From assembly GCA_963924555.1 (NCBI GenBank), contig OZ004584.1, forward strand, positions 8,811,753 through 8,875,752: 64,000 nucleotides of DNA. Reading direction: 5' to 3'. The notes beneath the pieces are model-generated. The model was not told the origin of the DNA, did not search any database, and was given only the letters and a program-made list of their open reading frames with translations. The position numbers were made by a program, and so were the translations under genes. Below are positions 45,695-56,700 of this stretch, piece by piece (positions within the stretch are counted from its first letter, which is position 1; the number at the start of each line of letters is the position of its first letter). Source of the DNA: Crambe crambe. Lineage: Eukaryota > Porifera > Demospongiae > Poecilosclerida > Crambeidae.

Positions 45695-46237
45695 CTTTGG
45701 AGAGTTTTGGTGAGCTTTCTGAGTCATCCACTTCTTCATCTTCAACTTCTTCTCTTTTCCTCTTGCCAAACAAGCAAAAGTGTCTCAGTGATATTTCTCC
45801 CACCTGGTCTCCAGGTTTGAATATTCCCTTGGCCCCCTGGATCTTTCTGAAGATGTAAATAGGTGATTCAGACTCCCTGTACACAGGGGTGGAGCTAGCT
45901 GAGAGGAACACCATGTCCTCATAATCCTCATCACTCTTCAAGCAAGAATAGTGATGCATCCTGACTGTGACATCCTTTGAAAATGTAACTCTCTTGTTGT
46001 GTGTGATCAAGTAAGTGGGACTTGCTGACTCGTAGCCATCTGGTAACTCAAATGGTCCACCGAAGCAAGGATGAATGGACAGGTCTAGAGATTCTTCTTT
46101 GATGCTTAGCGAATTTTCAGGAATGAAGACAGAGATTCCCTTGTCCACTAGCCCACATATCAAAGCTTCTCTTGGCGTACTGTGTTCTGCGATAGGCATT
46201 TGGTAAAAGTAAACTCCAGGGTAGTAGGAGTCAGTCC
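45695..46237 (-). CDS. Gene D exon 3: ZU5 domain, two codons shorter
   Basis: The exon is 543 bp because the KI pair before GKRKREE is deleted, keeping frame. ZU5 motifs GISVFIPENSL and FSKDVTVRMHHYSCL are present. The acidic tail is slightly altered (REEVEDEEVDD). Confidence 0.75.
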
Positions 46238-46443
46238 CTAAAATTAAAATAAATTGCTGATTAGAGTAATGTGGATGATGTGTAGATTACTTATGAATAT
46301 CACTGTTTTCTTCATCCAATAAAGTCTCTAACTATAATGGGCAGAAAATTAATAAAGTTCATTATTACATAAGAAATAAAATGGCATTCAGTATTACCCA
46401 TACAATATCAATTGCAGCTCTATAAAGTAGTAGAAAACATACC

Positions 46444-48516
46444 AAATTTTGAAATAATGAAAAAGTGGTGACTTCATGAGAACAGACATCAAATATGGTA
46501 TCTCCGTCATAATTAGACAAGTGTACATTAGCTCCATATGCTAAGAGAAGACCACAAATTTCCACATCTCCAGCTTGTGCTGCATACATCAGAGGAAACC
46601 AGCCATTCTTATCTTGCATGTCAATTTGAGCACCTTTTTCCAGAAGTAGAGAAACAGTATCTGGATTTCCATTGGAGCTAGCATACATAAGGGCAGTTTT
46701 CCCTCTGTTATCACGCTGGTCAACTTTGATGATGTCATAATCGGTTGCTAACTCTAACAGTGGAGTTCCTCGACTGTTACATTTGCTAACTTTGGCTCCA
46801 TGTTGAAATAAAACCTTAACTGATTCAGTGTGCTGACCTTTAACTGCAAAAAATAAAGCAGATAATCCATTATTGCTCTGCATATTGACTTGAGCACCTT
46901 TCTCTAGTAGCAGTTTGACCACTTCAGTGTGACCATTCTGAATTGCTATCATTAAAGCAGTCATTCCATCTTTTCCCTGCATATCGACTTGAGCACCTTT
47001 CTCTAGTAGCAGTTTAACCACTTCAGTGTGACCTTTCAGACTTGCTGATATTATTGCAGGCAATCCATATTCCCTGCATATCGATTTGAGCACCTTTCTC
47101 TAGTAGCAATTTGACCACTTTAGTGTGACCATTCTGACCTGCTATCATTAAAGCCGAAGATCCATTATTGTTCTGCACATCGACTTGAGCGTCTTTCTCA
47201 AGTAGCAGTTTGACCACTTTAGTGTGACCATTCTGACCTGCTATCATTAAAGCCGAAGATCCATTATTGTTCTGCATATCGACTTGAGCGTCTTTCTCTA
47301 GTAGCAGTTTGACCACTTCAGTGTGACTGTTCTGACTTGCTATCATTAAAGCAGACCCTCCATCTTTTCTCTGCATATCAACTATAGCGTCTTTCTCTAG
47401 TAGCAGTTTGACCACTTTACTGTGACCATTCTGACTTGCTATTATTAAAGCAGAAAATCCATTATTGTTCTGCATATTGACTTGAGTGTCTTTCTCTAGT
47501 AGCAGTTTGACCACTTGAGTGTGACCGTTCTGACTTGCTATCATTAAAGCTGACCATCCATCTTTTCTCTGCATATCGACTTGAGCGTCTTTCTCTAGTA
47601 GCAGTTTGACCACTTCACTGCGACCATTCTGACTTGCTATCATTAAAGCAGACCCTCCAATTTTTCCCTGCATATCGACTTGAGCACCTTTGTCTAGTAG
47701 CAGTTTGACCACTTCAGTGCGACCATTCTGACTTGCTGTCATTAAAGCAGACAATCCATTATTGCTCTGCATATTGACTTGAACACCTTTCTCTAGTAGC
47801 AGTTTGACCACTTCAGTGTGACCATTCTGACTTGCTATCATTAAAGCAGACCATCCATCATCTTCCCACATATCGACTTGAGCACCTTTCTCTAGTAGCA
47901 GTTTGACCACTTTAGTGTGAGCATTCTGACTTGCTATCATCAAAGCAGATCTTCCATTATTGCTCTGCACATCGACTTGAGCACCTTTCTCTAGTAGCAT
48001 TTTGATCACTTTAGTGTGCCCACAACTGCTTGCTATCATTAATGCAGATCGTCCTTTATCATCTTGCTCATCGATTATACTATCATCTTTTTCTAATAGA
48101 ATTTCAACCTTTTCTTCGTGTCCATCAAAGCTTGCCTTAAGAAATTCAGACCATTCTTCATTCCTTTTCACTGAGAATAGTTCCATTTTCTTATCCTTTT
48201 CATTGTCAGCTCCAGAGTAATTCGTTTCATGCATCTTATTTATGGCATTCAATTTCTCAGCATCACTGTTTGAATAATCCTGCATATGCCCACTACTCTC
48301 ATCATGAGTCACTGATGTATTTTGGTCAGAATGATCATCCCTGTCCTGCTCATGTTTTATGTTCTTATAGCTCTTGTCTGGGTCCACTCCAAGAATTGTA
48401 CTAATTTTTTTCAATCCCTTCACTACCGTGTGGCGTGTGCGCCAAAGGAAAGAACGATGATACCTTTTAGGAATATTGCGTCTGTATACGACTCCTTCAG
48501 CATGCTCTTCACTCAT
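46444..48516 (-). pseudogene. Gene D exon 1: about 17 ankyrin repeats with a frameshift
   Basis: The frame from the ATG at 48516 (MSEEHAEGVVYRRN) runs to 47023. The correct repeat frame resumes at 47093 (YGLPAIISASLKGHTEVV). Compared with the MQGKYG units of genes B and C, two bases are missing around 47070. The donor GTATGT at 46443 is intact. Reading through it gives the same hydrophobic YRAAIDIVWVILNAILFLM tail as in gene B. Confidence 0.8.
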
Positions 48517-49902
48517 AATGCAAAGAGGATGTTCTCATTGAAAAATGATAATACCTATGAAAATGAAATTATAATTTAACAGCCTATCACGGATTTATGA
48601 ATCCAATTCGATGAAAAGCACTGAAGTGCTAGCCTATAGTGGCTGAGAAGGGACATTTAAACATGATATGATTTTTCATTGATGTTCCTTATTTTGGTTG
48701 TTTGTCACGATGCAGATGCATGCCCATTACACATGCACTACATACATGTACAGAGCTAGCTATCTAGCTCAGGACACAGTAGCTACAGTTTAGTGGGAGT
48801 ATGGCTTGAGTAGGTTTCTAGTTCATCAAACTTGATATTCATTTTTACAGCCCATGCATGACTTTTTTGTCACAAGATCCTCCCAGCCCTAGAAAGTTGC
48901 TTTGGCGTGGGATATTGATAAAGCACACACACATGTACAGCTAGCTATTATAAAGTTCTGAGTTGCATAGTAGCTAGTAATGCACAATAATTATTCTTTC
49001 CACCAAATGCTATTACAACTTCTGCCTTCATGATACACACTGAATGGAGATGATCATGTTTTAATGTCCCCTCTGAACTAGTTACTGTACCAAAGCCCTC
49101 AACATACACATCAGTAGAATAGTTAGCTCTACAAGCTAAGAGTGCATACAATACAACGTAATGTATATAATCATGTGTGTGTAATTGATGTTTGCATTAC
49201 ATTTTGGATATGGAGGTGTTGGGTACACTTTTTGCCTGTGCACCGGAGTGCACACCCGATGACGTCATGCACAACACAAGTGTTAGTTTTCAAACTGAAG
49301 TGTTTGTTGGATGGGTAATTGAGGATCCAACTGTACATAAGTACATAAAGTAACCACCATGACTTAGGAACTAATAAGCTATGAATTTAATTCTGGTTGT
49401 TATAGATAAACCTCAGATATACACAAGACATAGACACCAAGGCATCTAGTATCCATGGATACAAGCTCAACTATCACTTAACTGCAAGTTAGATGATGGC
49501 TTCTTGTGTGGTTACAGTGTTTATACTACAGGCTTTGATGTCGCCCACACACTGTAGTACAAAGATCAGGAAATCAGGAATACTTTTTCCCTATTATAGA
49601 TGCTACAGCTATAGACCCCCATGACTTTGTACTCATGCTCAAAATGATTGCTCATTCATTTGGTTCTGATGATTAGGACTGACAACGAGAGGACATACAA
49701 CTCCCATTCACCATGAAACAGCCAAATATCTTTGCATACAGTAATAACAGTATACTGTGGAACCTCCCAATAAAGGACACTAGGGGAAAAGACCTTTTGT
49801 CCTTGGAGGTTGGTTTTCATGAGTGTCCGATGAATTATGTTTAGAAAAGTAGCCATGAATGATGTGCTTTCCTATTTTTTAAGCTAGTTACCACAAACCA
49901 TC
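48517..49902. other. 5' flank of gene D and spacer; no gene supported
   Basis: Paralogous in part to 24640-25400 (TAGTGGGAGTATGGCTT at about 48790; the TGTACATAAGTA region at about 49330). A dispersed repeat about unreplicated-looking text AAAGGACACTAGGGGAAAAG lies near 49770. No coding region is supported. Confidence 0.4.
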
Positions 49903-50590
49903 TACCGTATAGCGCTTTATTTTCGAGGCGCTTTATTTTCGAGGTTTTCGCGGATTTTGCTCAAAACACGAAAATTGTGCCCTCGAATATTTTTACCTGC
50001 CACGTGTTATGTACGCGCGTGCGCAATGTATAAACTGTATAGTGCAGCTGTCAAATCATCGTTTAATATTTTAGCTCTGAACGTTAAACCAAAGCATTGC
50101 CTACTAGCTTATTTACTACCAGATCCTTGTGGCACACTGTCAGTTCCCTCCTCTTCTATAGAAGCAGCGAATTCGAAAGTTTCTACCGCGCTAAAGCAGG
50201 GATCTACCTGGCACCAGAGGGCCATAATCTAGGTTTTCTTCAGAAAAAAAGGGCTGAAATTGCAAGAAGAGCAGCAGAGAACATGGCCCACGATGCAGTA
50301 TCACAGCAAACAGGTCATGACTATTTCCTGGTTCTTTTCTGCACAGCAGTCCTTCCCCAACACTGGGAGTATACTTTGATAAACATGTTAGCCACGAACC
50401 ATCGACTCTACACGTACACTAAAAGCTAGCGCTCGCTGGCAGCATGCTTCTATGTACATGTGCACGCGCTATATTCATTTTGTAGGCGGAGTTTATAATT
50501 TTAATGATCCTCGAAAATTATTCCGCAAAATAATTTCGAAATAGCTATCCTCGAAATATTAGTGCCTCGAAAATAGAGCGCTATACGGTA
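49903..50590. mobile_element. MITE with TACCGTATAGCGCT ends
   Basis: About 30 bases at each end are inverted with two mismatches (TACCGTATAGCGCT, then TATTTTCGAGGC). TA is the likely target duplication. The interior (688 bp in all) has two overlapping plus-strand frames, including KPKHCLLAYLLPDPCGT, with no recognisable transposase, so it is treated as non-autonomous. Confidence 0.75.
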
Positions 50591-51053
50591 TAGTATTTTG
50601 AGTTTCAAAATATGATCATGAGTACTCATTCATTAGCTTAGGGCTCACAATGAGAGGGCATACAACTCCCATTCACCATAAAACAGCCATGAGATTTCTA
50701 ATATGACATCTTTGGACAAAAGCATACAGTTGTAGTGGAACCGCAGTTATCTTCACCTCCTAAGTTATCCCAGCACTTCCTTATCCCAACATCTCATTAT
50801 CCAGATTTGGAAAACACATGCACTACAAGTAGTTTGGCACAGCCAGCCCCAAACACATGAGCGCATGCAAGGGTCTGGTGACATGCAATACTTGGAGTTA
50901 TTCGTTTTACAGAATTCAAATGAATGCATTGTGAATATTATTTAAAATGGGCTGATTAAAACATCTTGCACTGAAGTAGTAAGAAATGAAGACTCACTGA
51001 GAGGCTTAGTGCAAGAGGCAGCTGTAGCCTCGTCCCCAGGGCCCTGCCACAAT

Positions 51054-51513
51054 GAAGGGAGAGGGCCTAGTACAGACCATTTGCTCATGCGCTAACCTTT
51101 CCGTATATTTTTCAGTAAATTTCTCTGCACATTGTTTAATCTATGTGGATGGAAAAATATTATGGACTACTTACAGCTTGCCACATGGTAGCCTCATCCC
51201 CATGCTGACTTCCTGGACTTATGAGTGAAATATTTGATATAGCCAAAGTTAATGAATATTATGTATTCTTCATAGCTCGAATTTGCTCCATATTCCTAAT
51301 CTTGTCCAGTGCATACTTCACAGCTTCATCAAAGACAGACTCACAACAGGCCATTATCAACGACCCCCAAAGAAAGGTCAAAGGTTAAGCTTATCTGTTT
51401 GACGTTCGCAACATAAGAAGTTTATGGATTAGATATGCTGAGTGCTTTACAAAGATATACGGATTCCCGGAAAATAGAGCATGCGCAAACAGTGTACTAG
51501 GCCCTCTCCCTTC
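51054..51513. mobile_element. Inverted-repeat insertion absent from the paralogous spacer
   Basis: GAAGGGAGAGGGCCTAGTAC at 51054 is repeated in reverse ending at 51513. The flanks (AGGCAGCT on both sides) are contiguous in the paralogous sequence at about 4756-4775, which shows an insertion with duplication of the target. No coding capacity is seen. Confidence 0.65.
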
Positions 51514-51957
51514 TTTGGGGAGAGGCAGCTGCTGCTCTGAAGCTGGGATATCAAGAGTTCAAACAGGAGCAATTATAAGTAGCTGCAGTGGTGAATTTAG
51601 CAAAGTCTTTGTTCACTTTCGATGAGCGGGGCTATAGTGATCGTGGTTACGCCATTGACTGCTATCATATCATGTAGTCAATATTACATGTACATCACTT
51701 CCTGCCAAATTCTTCTACATGGCCTGCTTGTCACCAGACTGTACAAACATGCATATGTAACTTTTTTTTCTTCTTTTTTTTTTTTTCACAGGCACATTAT
51801 TAGTAACAGCACAACAATAATTATACTAGCTATGATTATAATCCTTTGAAGTTTTCAGGTCATCATTAGATTAATGACCACTCATTAACAATTAATTGGG
51901 TACTCAGGAATGTGCATTATCAGCCACCACAAAGCAAACTACATGACAGTATAAGTA

Positions 51958-52180
51958 GGGATGGCTCATGGCTGTGTGCAGTTCAAAAAAGTTCAGCAAC
52001 AAGAGAGTGAACTTCAGTCAAGTAACCCTTACCCATCACCAATATTACCAAGCTACGAGCTAACTATTCCTACTTTACTCCATGACAGGCTAAGATGAGA
52101 TATAAAGGGAGTGAAGTAGGAATAGTTCGCTGAAGTTCACTCTCTTGTTGCTGAATTTTTTGAACCGCACCAGCCATCCC
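51958..52180. mobile_element. 223-bp hairpin MITE, GGGATGGCT ends
   Basis: Arms of about 52-60 bases contain TTCAGCAACAAGAGAGTGAA and its complement, enclosing about 110 bp. The left arm has an extra 10-base insertion. No coding capacity. Confidence 0.75.
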
Positions 52181-52825
52181 AAATTTTCTTTTTTATTGGG
52201 AATAAATTTTTTTCTTTACTTGTTCATCGATGTGTAGAAGAAGGCCATGTAGCACGTTATAAGCCTAAAACCATTAGTCATAGAGGGCCAACTATTGTAT
52301 GCAGTGATACTAGTAGGTCTAATCTAGACTGCTGTGGAGCTATAAAAGATTTGAAGTTAGTTTTGAGTATGCCAGTTTGTGGTTAAAAAGTGGTGTTTTT
52401 GTCACTATCAGAGGTGTTGGAAGCAAGATTCGATTGGTCAGGCCTGAAATTCCCATTTGTTATAGTTGAGCATCATTATAGACACTTTCTTTTGTTAGCC
52501 ACTAATTTTAACATAAGTTGTTTTCCCCAAAGTATTGGTCAGGCCTGGGCCTGACTGGCCTGACCTGTTCCACCGCCTATGACTATTTGTAACCATGTAT
52601 CTATGAAGCATGGACTACCTCTCAGAGCATTTGCTGCAACTTGCCCAATCAACCCAAGTCACTGCCCTCAAGTAAATTCACCTCTAGAACTGCCTCGTTT
52701 TTCAATGGACTCTTCAGTCATTTAAGCGGCGTAGGTTATAGCTAGATCAACTATTATTGAAATAAGAAACGATAAAATATATTGACATATTGAATGAGCA
52801 AAACATGTCCTATTGTTTAATACAC

Positions 52826-53320
52826 TTTTAGCTAGAGCCTATCAGACCAATCATCTGATATATTATTTCAATCACACAACAAATTTGCTTCACTGCTGAA
52901 AGTCCTGCGCATGCTCAGACTACTTATCAATAACACCGCTCATACTTCTTTGGAATGTTGGTCATCAGCAGGAGAGATGGACTTCACTGCAAGGTTCCAA
53001 TATCACCATGCAAATACTCAAACTTAATAAAGAGCTTTGGAATTCAAGTTGCAAAAATGATTATTACTGTGAGACACTGAAGTTTTTAGGCTTGAAGCTA
53101 GCCATAGCCATAGGTCTGCAGCTAGCTCAGAAGTGAATGCTACTGCGTTGCTCTGTTCGGATCAAAGGTCAGGTGACTGCTAGGACTGCACCAGCAGGTG
53201 AGTTTTTATACTGCTAGCTAGAAAAGTAAACAGACAAGCCTGATAAGGAACTGCAATGGGTCTATTGTGAGTTCGTATACATCATATGGTAGAATACTGT
53301 AGTACTTTCACAGTACAAAG
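52826..53320 (+). other. Inverted copy of the family's 3' flank
   Basis: In spacers A/B, B/C and C/D the block containing the candidate last exon, the TCATCAGCAGGAGAGATG acceptor region and the splice-donor block lies in one orientation. Here the same sequence is on the opposite strand (for example GGTCATCAGCAGGAGAGATG at 52960-52979, and CAGCAGGTGAGTTTTTATAC near 53190). Both ends return to normal orientation. Gene E thus lacks a correctly oriented last exon, and gene D its putative promoter block. Confidence 0.7.
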
Positions 53321-53457
53321 GTTACAACTCACGGGGGGAAAGGGTTAGTGTTCTAAATGCAAATGCATGATTCAGTCTTTAGCTTGTCTTGTGAACTTGA
53401 GCTGCATGAAAAATAGTCTCCAATACAGTCACAGTGCCACAATCATATTTCTCTCAC

Positions 53458-53739
53458 CTGCAGGATGATCTCTGGCAATCTCTTCAAACAGTCCTGGATT
53501 CATTCTCTGCACATTCTTAGCTACAATCCTCCAGCTTGGCTTTCCATATTTGTGATAGTTATAATCCAATTCCAACCAATGCCCCAACATTTCTATGAGG
53601 CAATCATCAACGTCCCCTGGGTTATTTTTCTGGATGGTCTCAATAGTGTGTTTCTGAATGTGTAATCTAGTGGCAAGCACTTTCCACTTGGCAGACAAAA
53701 ATTGCAATGCATCAAACACGTCACCCAAATCACCAGTCC
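53458..53739 (-). CDS. Gene E exon 9: Death domain
   Basis: The exon is 282 bp and open, with the same Death signature as gene B and few changes (TIETIQKNNPGDVDDC; LELDYNYHKYGKPSWRIV). The donor GTGAGA follows CTGCAG. Its 3' flank resembles that of gene B (TTCAGTCTTTAGCTTGTCTT), which supports a B-E relationship in this part. Confidence 0.83.
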
Positions 53740-56700
53740 CTGAATTGAACAATAATCACACAGTTCATCAGATGATCATGACAGCACAAAACACATTCTA
53801 ATACCCTCACCTAATGTTGTGTCATCGATAGTTGATAAAGTTGAAGATGGCACAGTTGTAGGGTTAACTCCAGCAAATTCCTATAATAAAGTTACAATAA
53901 AGAGGGTCAGGTTCAGCTCTTGTGATCACACACTCTTCACTTCAATGGCCCTTGAATGAGTTCAGTCTTATAGATATAGAACAAGGGAATTTACTCACAT
54001 TCTTTGGTTCGGCAGTTGAAGGGGAGGTACCTGACTGATCATCCACAGATTGAGATGGAGACTCTGCAGTGTTAGTTGACATGAATCATGAAGGGGTGAC
54101 AGCATGCATCATGGATGGTTTATCTTACTGGGAGTGGGAGTGGGAAGTTCAAAGTAGAATTCTCCAATGTCCAATCCACTAACTTGCAGTTCTGGTGGAA
54201 TAGAAGCAGTGCCTGTTGCTGCTTTGATGTGAAGTATGAACTTTGGAGGGTAGTCAAGAAGGTCTGAAACCTTAATTCTCAATAGTTCAGGAAGATGTAT
54301 TTCTCTTTTTAGAATCTATGCAGTAAAATCATGAGTCATGGTTCCAGATAACTCAGCTCATACCTTTGTAGGATTTTTATCAAATCTGATATTCCATTCA
54401 GTTTTACCAGTGGCATCAATCACCACTTCCTCTGATATCATCTGGGCTGTTTTTTCACTGTGTCCTTCCCATTTTTCCATACTTGCATGACCTTCCATGA
54501 TTCTCCTATCACAATGCTGAAAGACAGAGTTAGAGTATAAGGAAAGTCACTGTGTTAGTATAAACATACTTGAATATACATGGGATGATATAAACACATG
54601 CAGAACACAGCAGATGCCTCGAGGGAAGGATTCAAGTCACGATATAACCTTGCAGAATAATATGATCCATTTCCTACACACAAAAGAGGGTGAGTTTCTA
54701 TACAAGCATTAACTCCATGACTAACCTTTGGAGAGTTTTGGTGAGCTTTCTGAGTCGTCCACTTCTTCATCTTCATCTTCTTCTCTTTTCCTCTTGCCAA
54801 TCGTTAACAAGCAAAAGTGTCTCAGTGATATTTCTCCCACCTGGTCTCCAGGTTTGAATATTCCCTTGGCCCCCTGGATCTTTTTGAAGACATAGAGAGG
54901 TGGATCAGACTCCCTGTACACAGGGGTAGAGCTAGCTGAGAGGAACACCATGTCCTCACAATCCTCTTGACTCTTCAAGCAAGCATAGTGATGCATCCTG
55001 ACTGCGACATCCTTTGAAAATGTCACTCTCCTGCTGTGTGTGATCAAGTAAGTGGGACTTGCTGACTCGTAGCCATCTGGTAACTCAAATGGTCCACTGA
55101 AGCAAGGATGAATGGACAGGTCTAGAGATTCTTCTTTGATGCTTAGCGAATTTTCAGGAATGAAGACAGAGATTCCCTTGTCCACTAGCCCACGTATCAA
55201 AGCTTCTCTTGATGTAATGTGTTCTGTGATGGGCATTTGGTAAAAGTAAACTCCTGGGTAGTAGGAGTCAGTCCCTAAATCAAAATAGGTTGCTATATTA
55301 AAATGATATGAATGATGTGCAGATTACTTACGAATATCACTGTTTTCTTCATCCAATAAAGTTTGTAACTATAATGGGCAAAATATTGACTAAATAAGAA
55401 ATTCAGTATTAGCTACCCATGCAATATCAATTGCAGCTCTAAAGTAGTAGAAAACATACCAAATCTTGAAAAAATGAGAAAGGAGTTACTTCATGAGAAC
55501 AGACATCAAATATGGTCTCTCCTTCATAATTAGTCAAGTGTACATTAGCTCCATATGCTACGAGAAGACCACAAATTTCTAGATCTCCAGCTTGTGCTGC
55601 GTACATCAGAGGAAACCAGCCCTTGTTATCTTGCAAGTCAATTTGAGCACCTTTTTCCAGAAGTAGAGAAACAGCCTCTGGATTTTCATTGGAGCTAGCA
55701 TACATAAGGGCAGTTTTCCCTCTGTTAGCACGCTGGTCCCACACATCAACTTGAGCACCTTCCTCTAGTAGCAGTTTGACCACTTCGGTGTGACCCTTCA
55801 TAGATGCTATCATTAAAGCTGAAAGTCCATCATCATTTTGCTTATCGATTAGAGCACCTTTCTGTAGTAGCAGTTTTACCACTTCAGTGTAACCCTTCAT
55901 ACTTGCTATCATTAAAGCAGATGATCCATCATTATCCTGCATATCAGCTTGAGCACCTTTCTCTAGTAGCAGTTTGACCACTTCAGTGTGACCATTCTGT
56001 CTTGCTAAATATAGAGAAGACAAACCATCATTGCTCTGCATATTGACTTGAGTACATTTTTCTAGTAGCAGTTTGACCACTTTAGAGTACCCATTACAAC
56101 TTGCTATCATTAGAGCAGACAATCCGTCATTGTTCAACATATCAATCGGAGCACCGTTCTCTAGTAACAATTTGACAATTTCAGTGTGACCATTCTCACT
56201 TGCTAGATATAGAGAAGATGATCCATTATCGTCTTGCCTATTGACTTGAGCACCTTTCTCTAGTAGTACTTTGACCACTTCAGTGTGACCATTCTGACTT
56301 GCTATCATTAAAGCAGACCATCCATCATTTTCCTGCATATCGACTTGAGCCCCTTTCTCTAGTAGCAATTTGACTATTTCGGTGTGACCATTCTGACTTG
56401 CTAATGTTAAAGGAGACAGTCCATCATTTTTCTGCATATCGACTTGAGCCCCTTTCTCTAGTAGCAGTTTGACCACTTCGGTGTGACAATTCTGACTTGC
56501 TATCATTAAAGCAGAAAGTTCATTGTTCAGCATATCGACTTCAGCACCATTCTCTATTAATAATTCGACCACTTCAGTGCGACCTTGTTGACTTGCTATC
56601 ATTAAAGCAGACCATCGATTATTGTTCTGCATATTGACTTGAGAACCAATCTCTAGTAACAGTTTGACCACTTCAGTGCGACCATTTCGACTTGCTATCA

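Larger units (their letters stand above)
44109..48516 (-). pseudogene. Gene D: short ankyrin-ZU5-Death paralogue, probably disabled
   Basis: Exons by homology: 48516-46444, 46331-46295, 46237-45695, 45642-45539, 45486-45332, 45271-45085, 45029-44965, 44839-44770, 44719-44438 and possibly 44185-44109. Three defects are visible. A 2-bp deletion at about 47070 shifts frame in the ankyrin exon. The intron-2 donor is AT instead of GT (ATAAGT at 46294-46289). A 1-bp deletion makes exon 5 155 bp instead of 156. Any one would disrupt the full protein. It has about 17 ankyrin repeats, the fewest in the family, and is more diverged elsewhere (ISDLGDVFDAVETVSAKWEV). Confidence 0.75.
50591..52825. other. 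Spacer D/E with inserted elements
   Basis: The stretch 50600-51840 corresponds to 4300-5600 of the A/B spacer, interrupted by the element at 51054-51513. A T-rich run at 51764-51786 matches one at 5515-5535. Around 52415-52570 two diverged pieces with GGTCAGGCCTG recur. No gene is supported. Confidence 0.45.

Noticed and set aside
49957-50429. Two overlapping plus-strand frames in the 49903-50590 element as a transposase
   Set aside because: Too short, no catalytic motif seen and frames overlap; better explained as a non-autonomous element.
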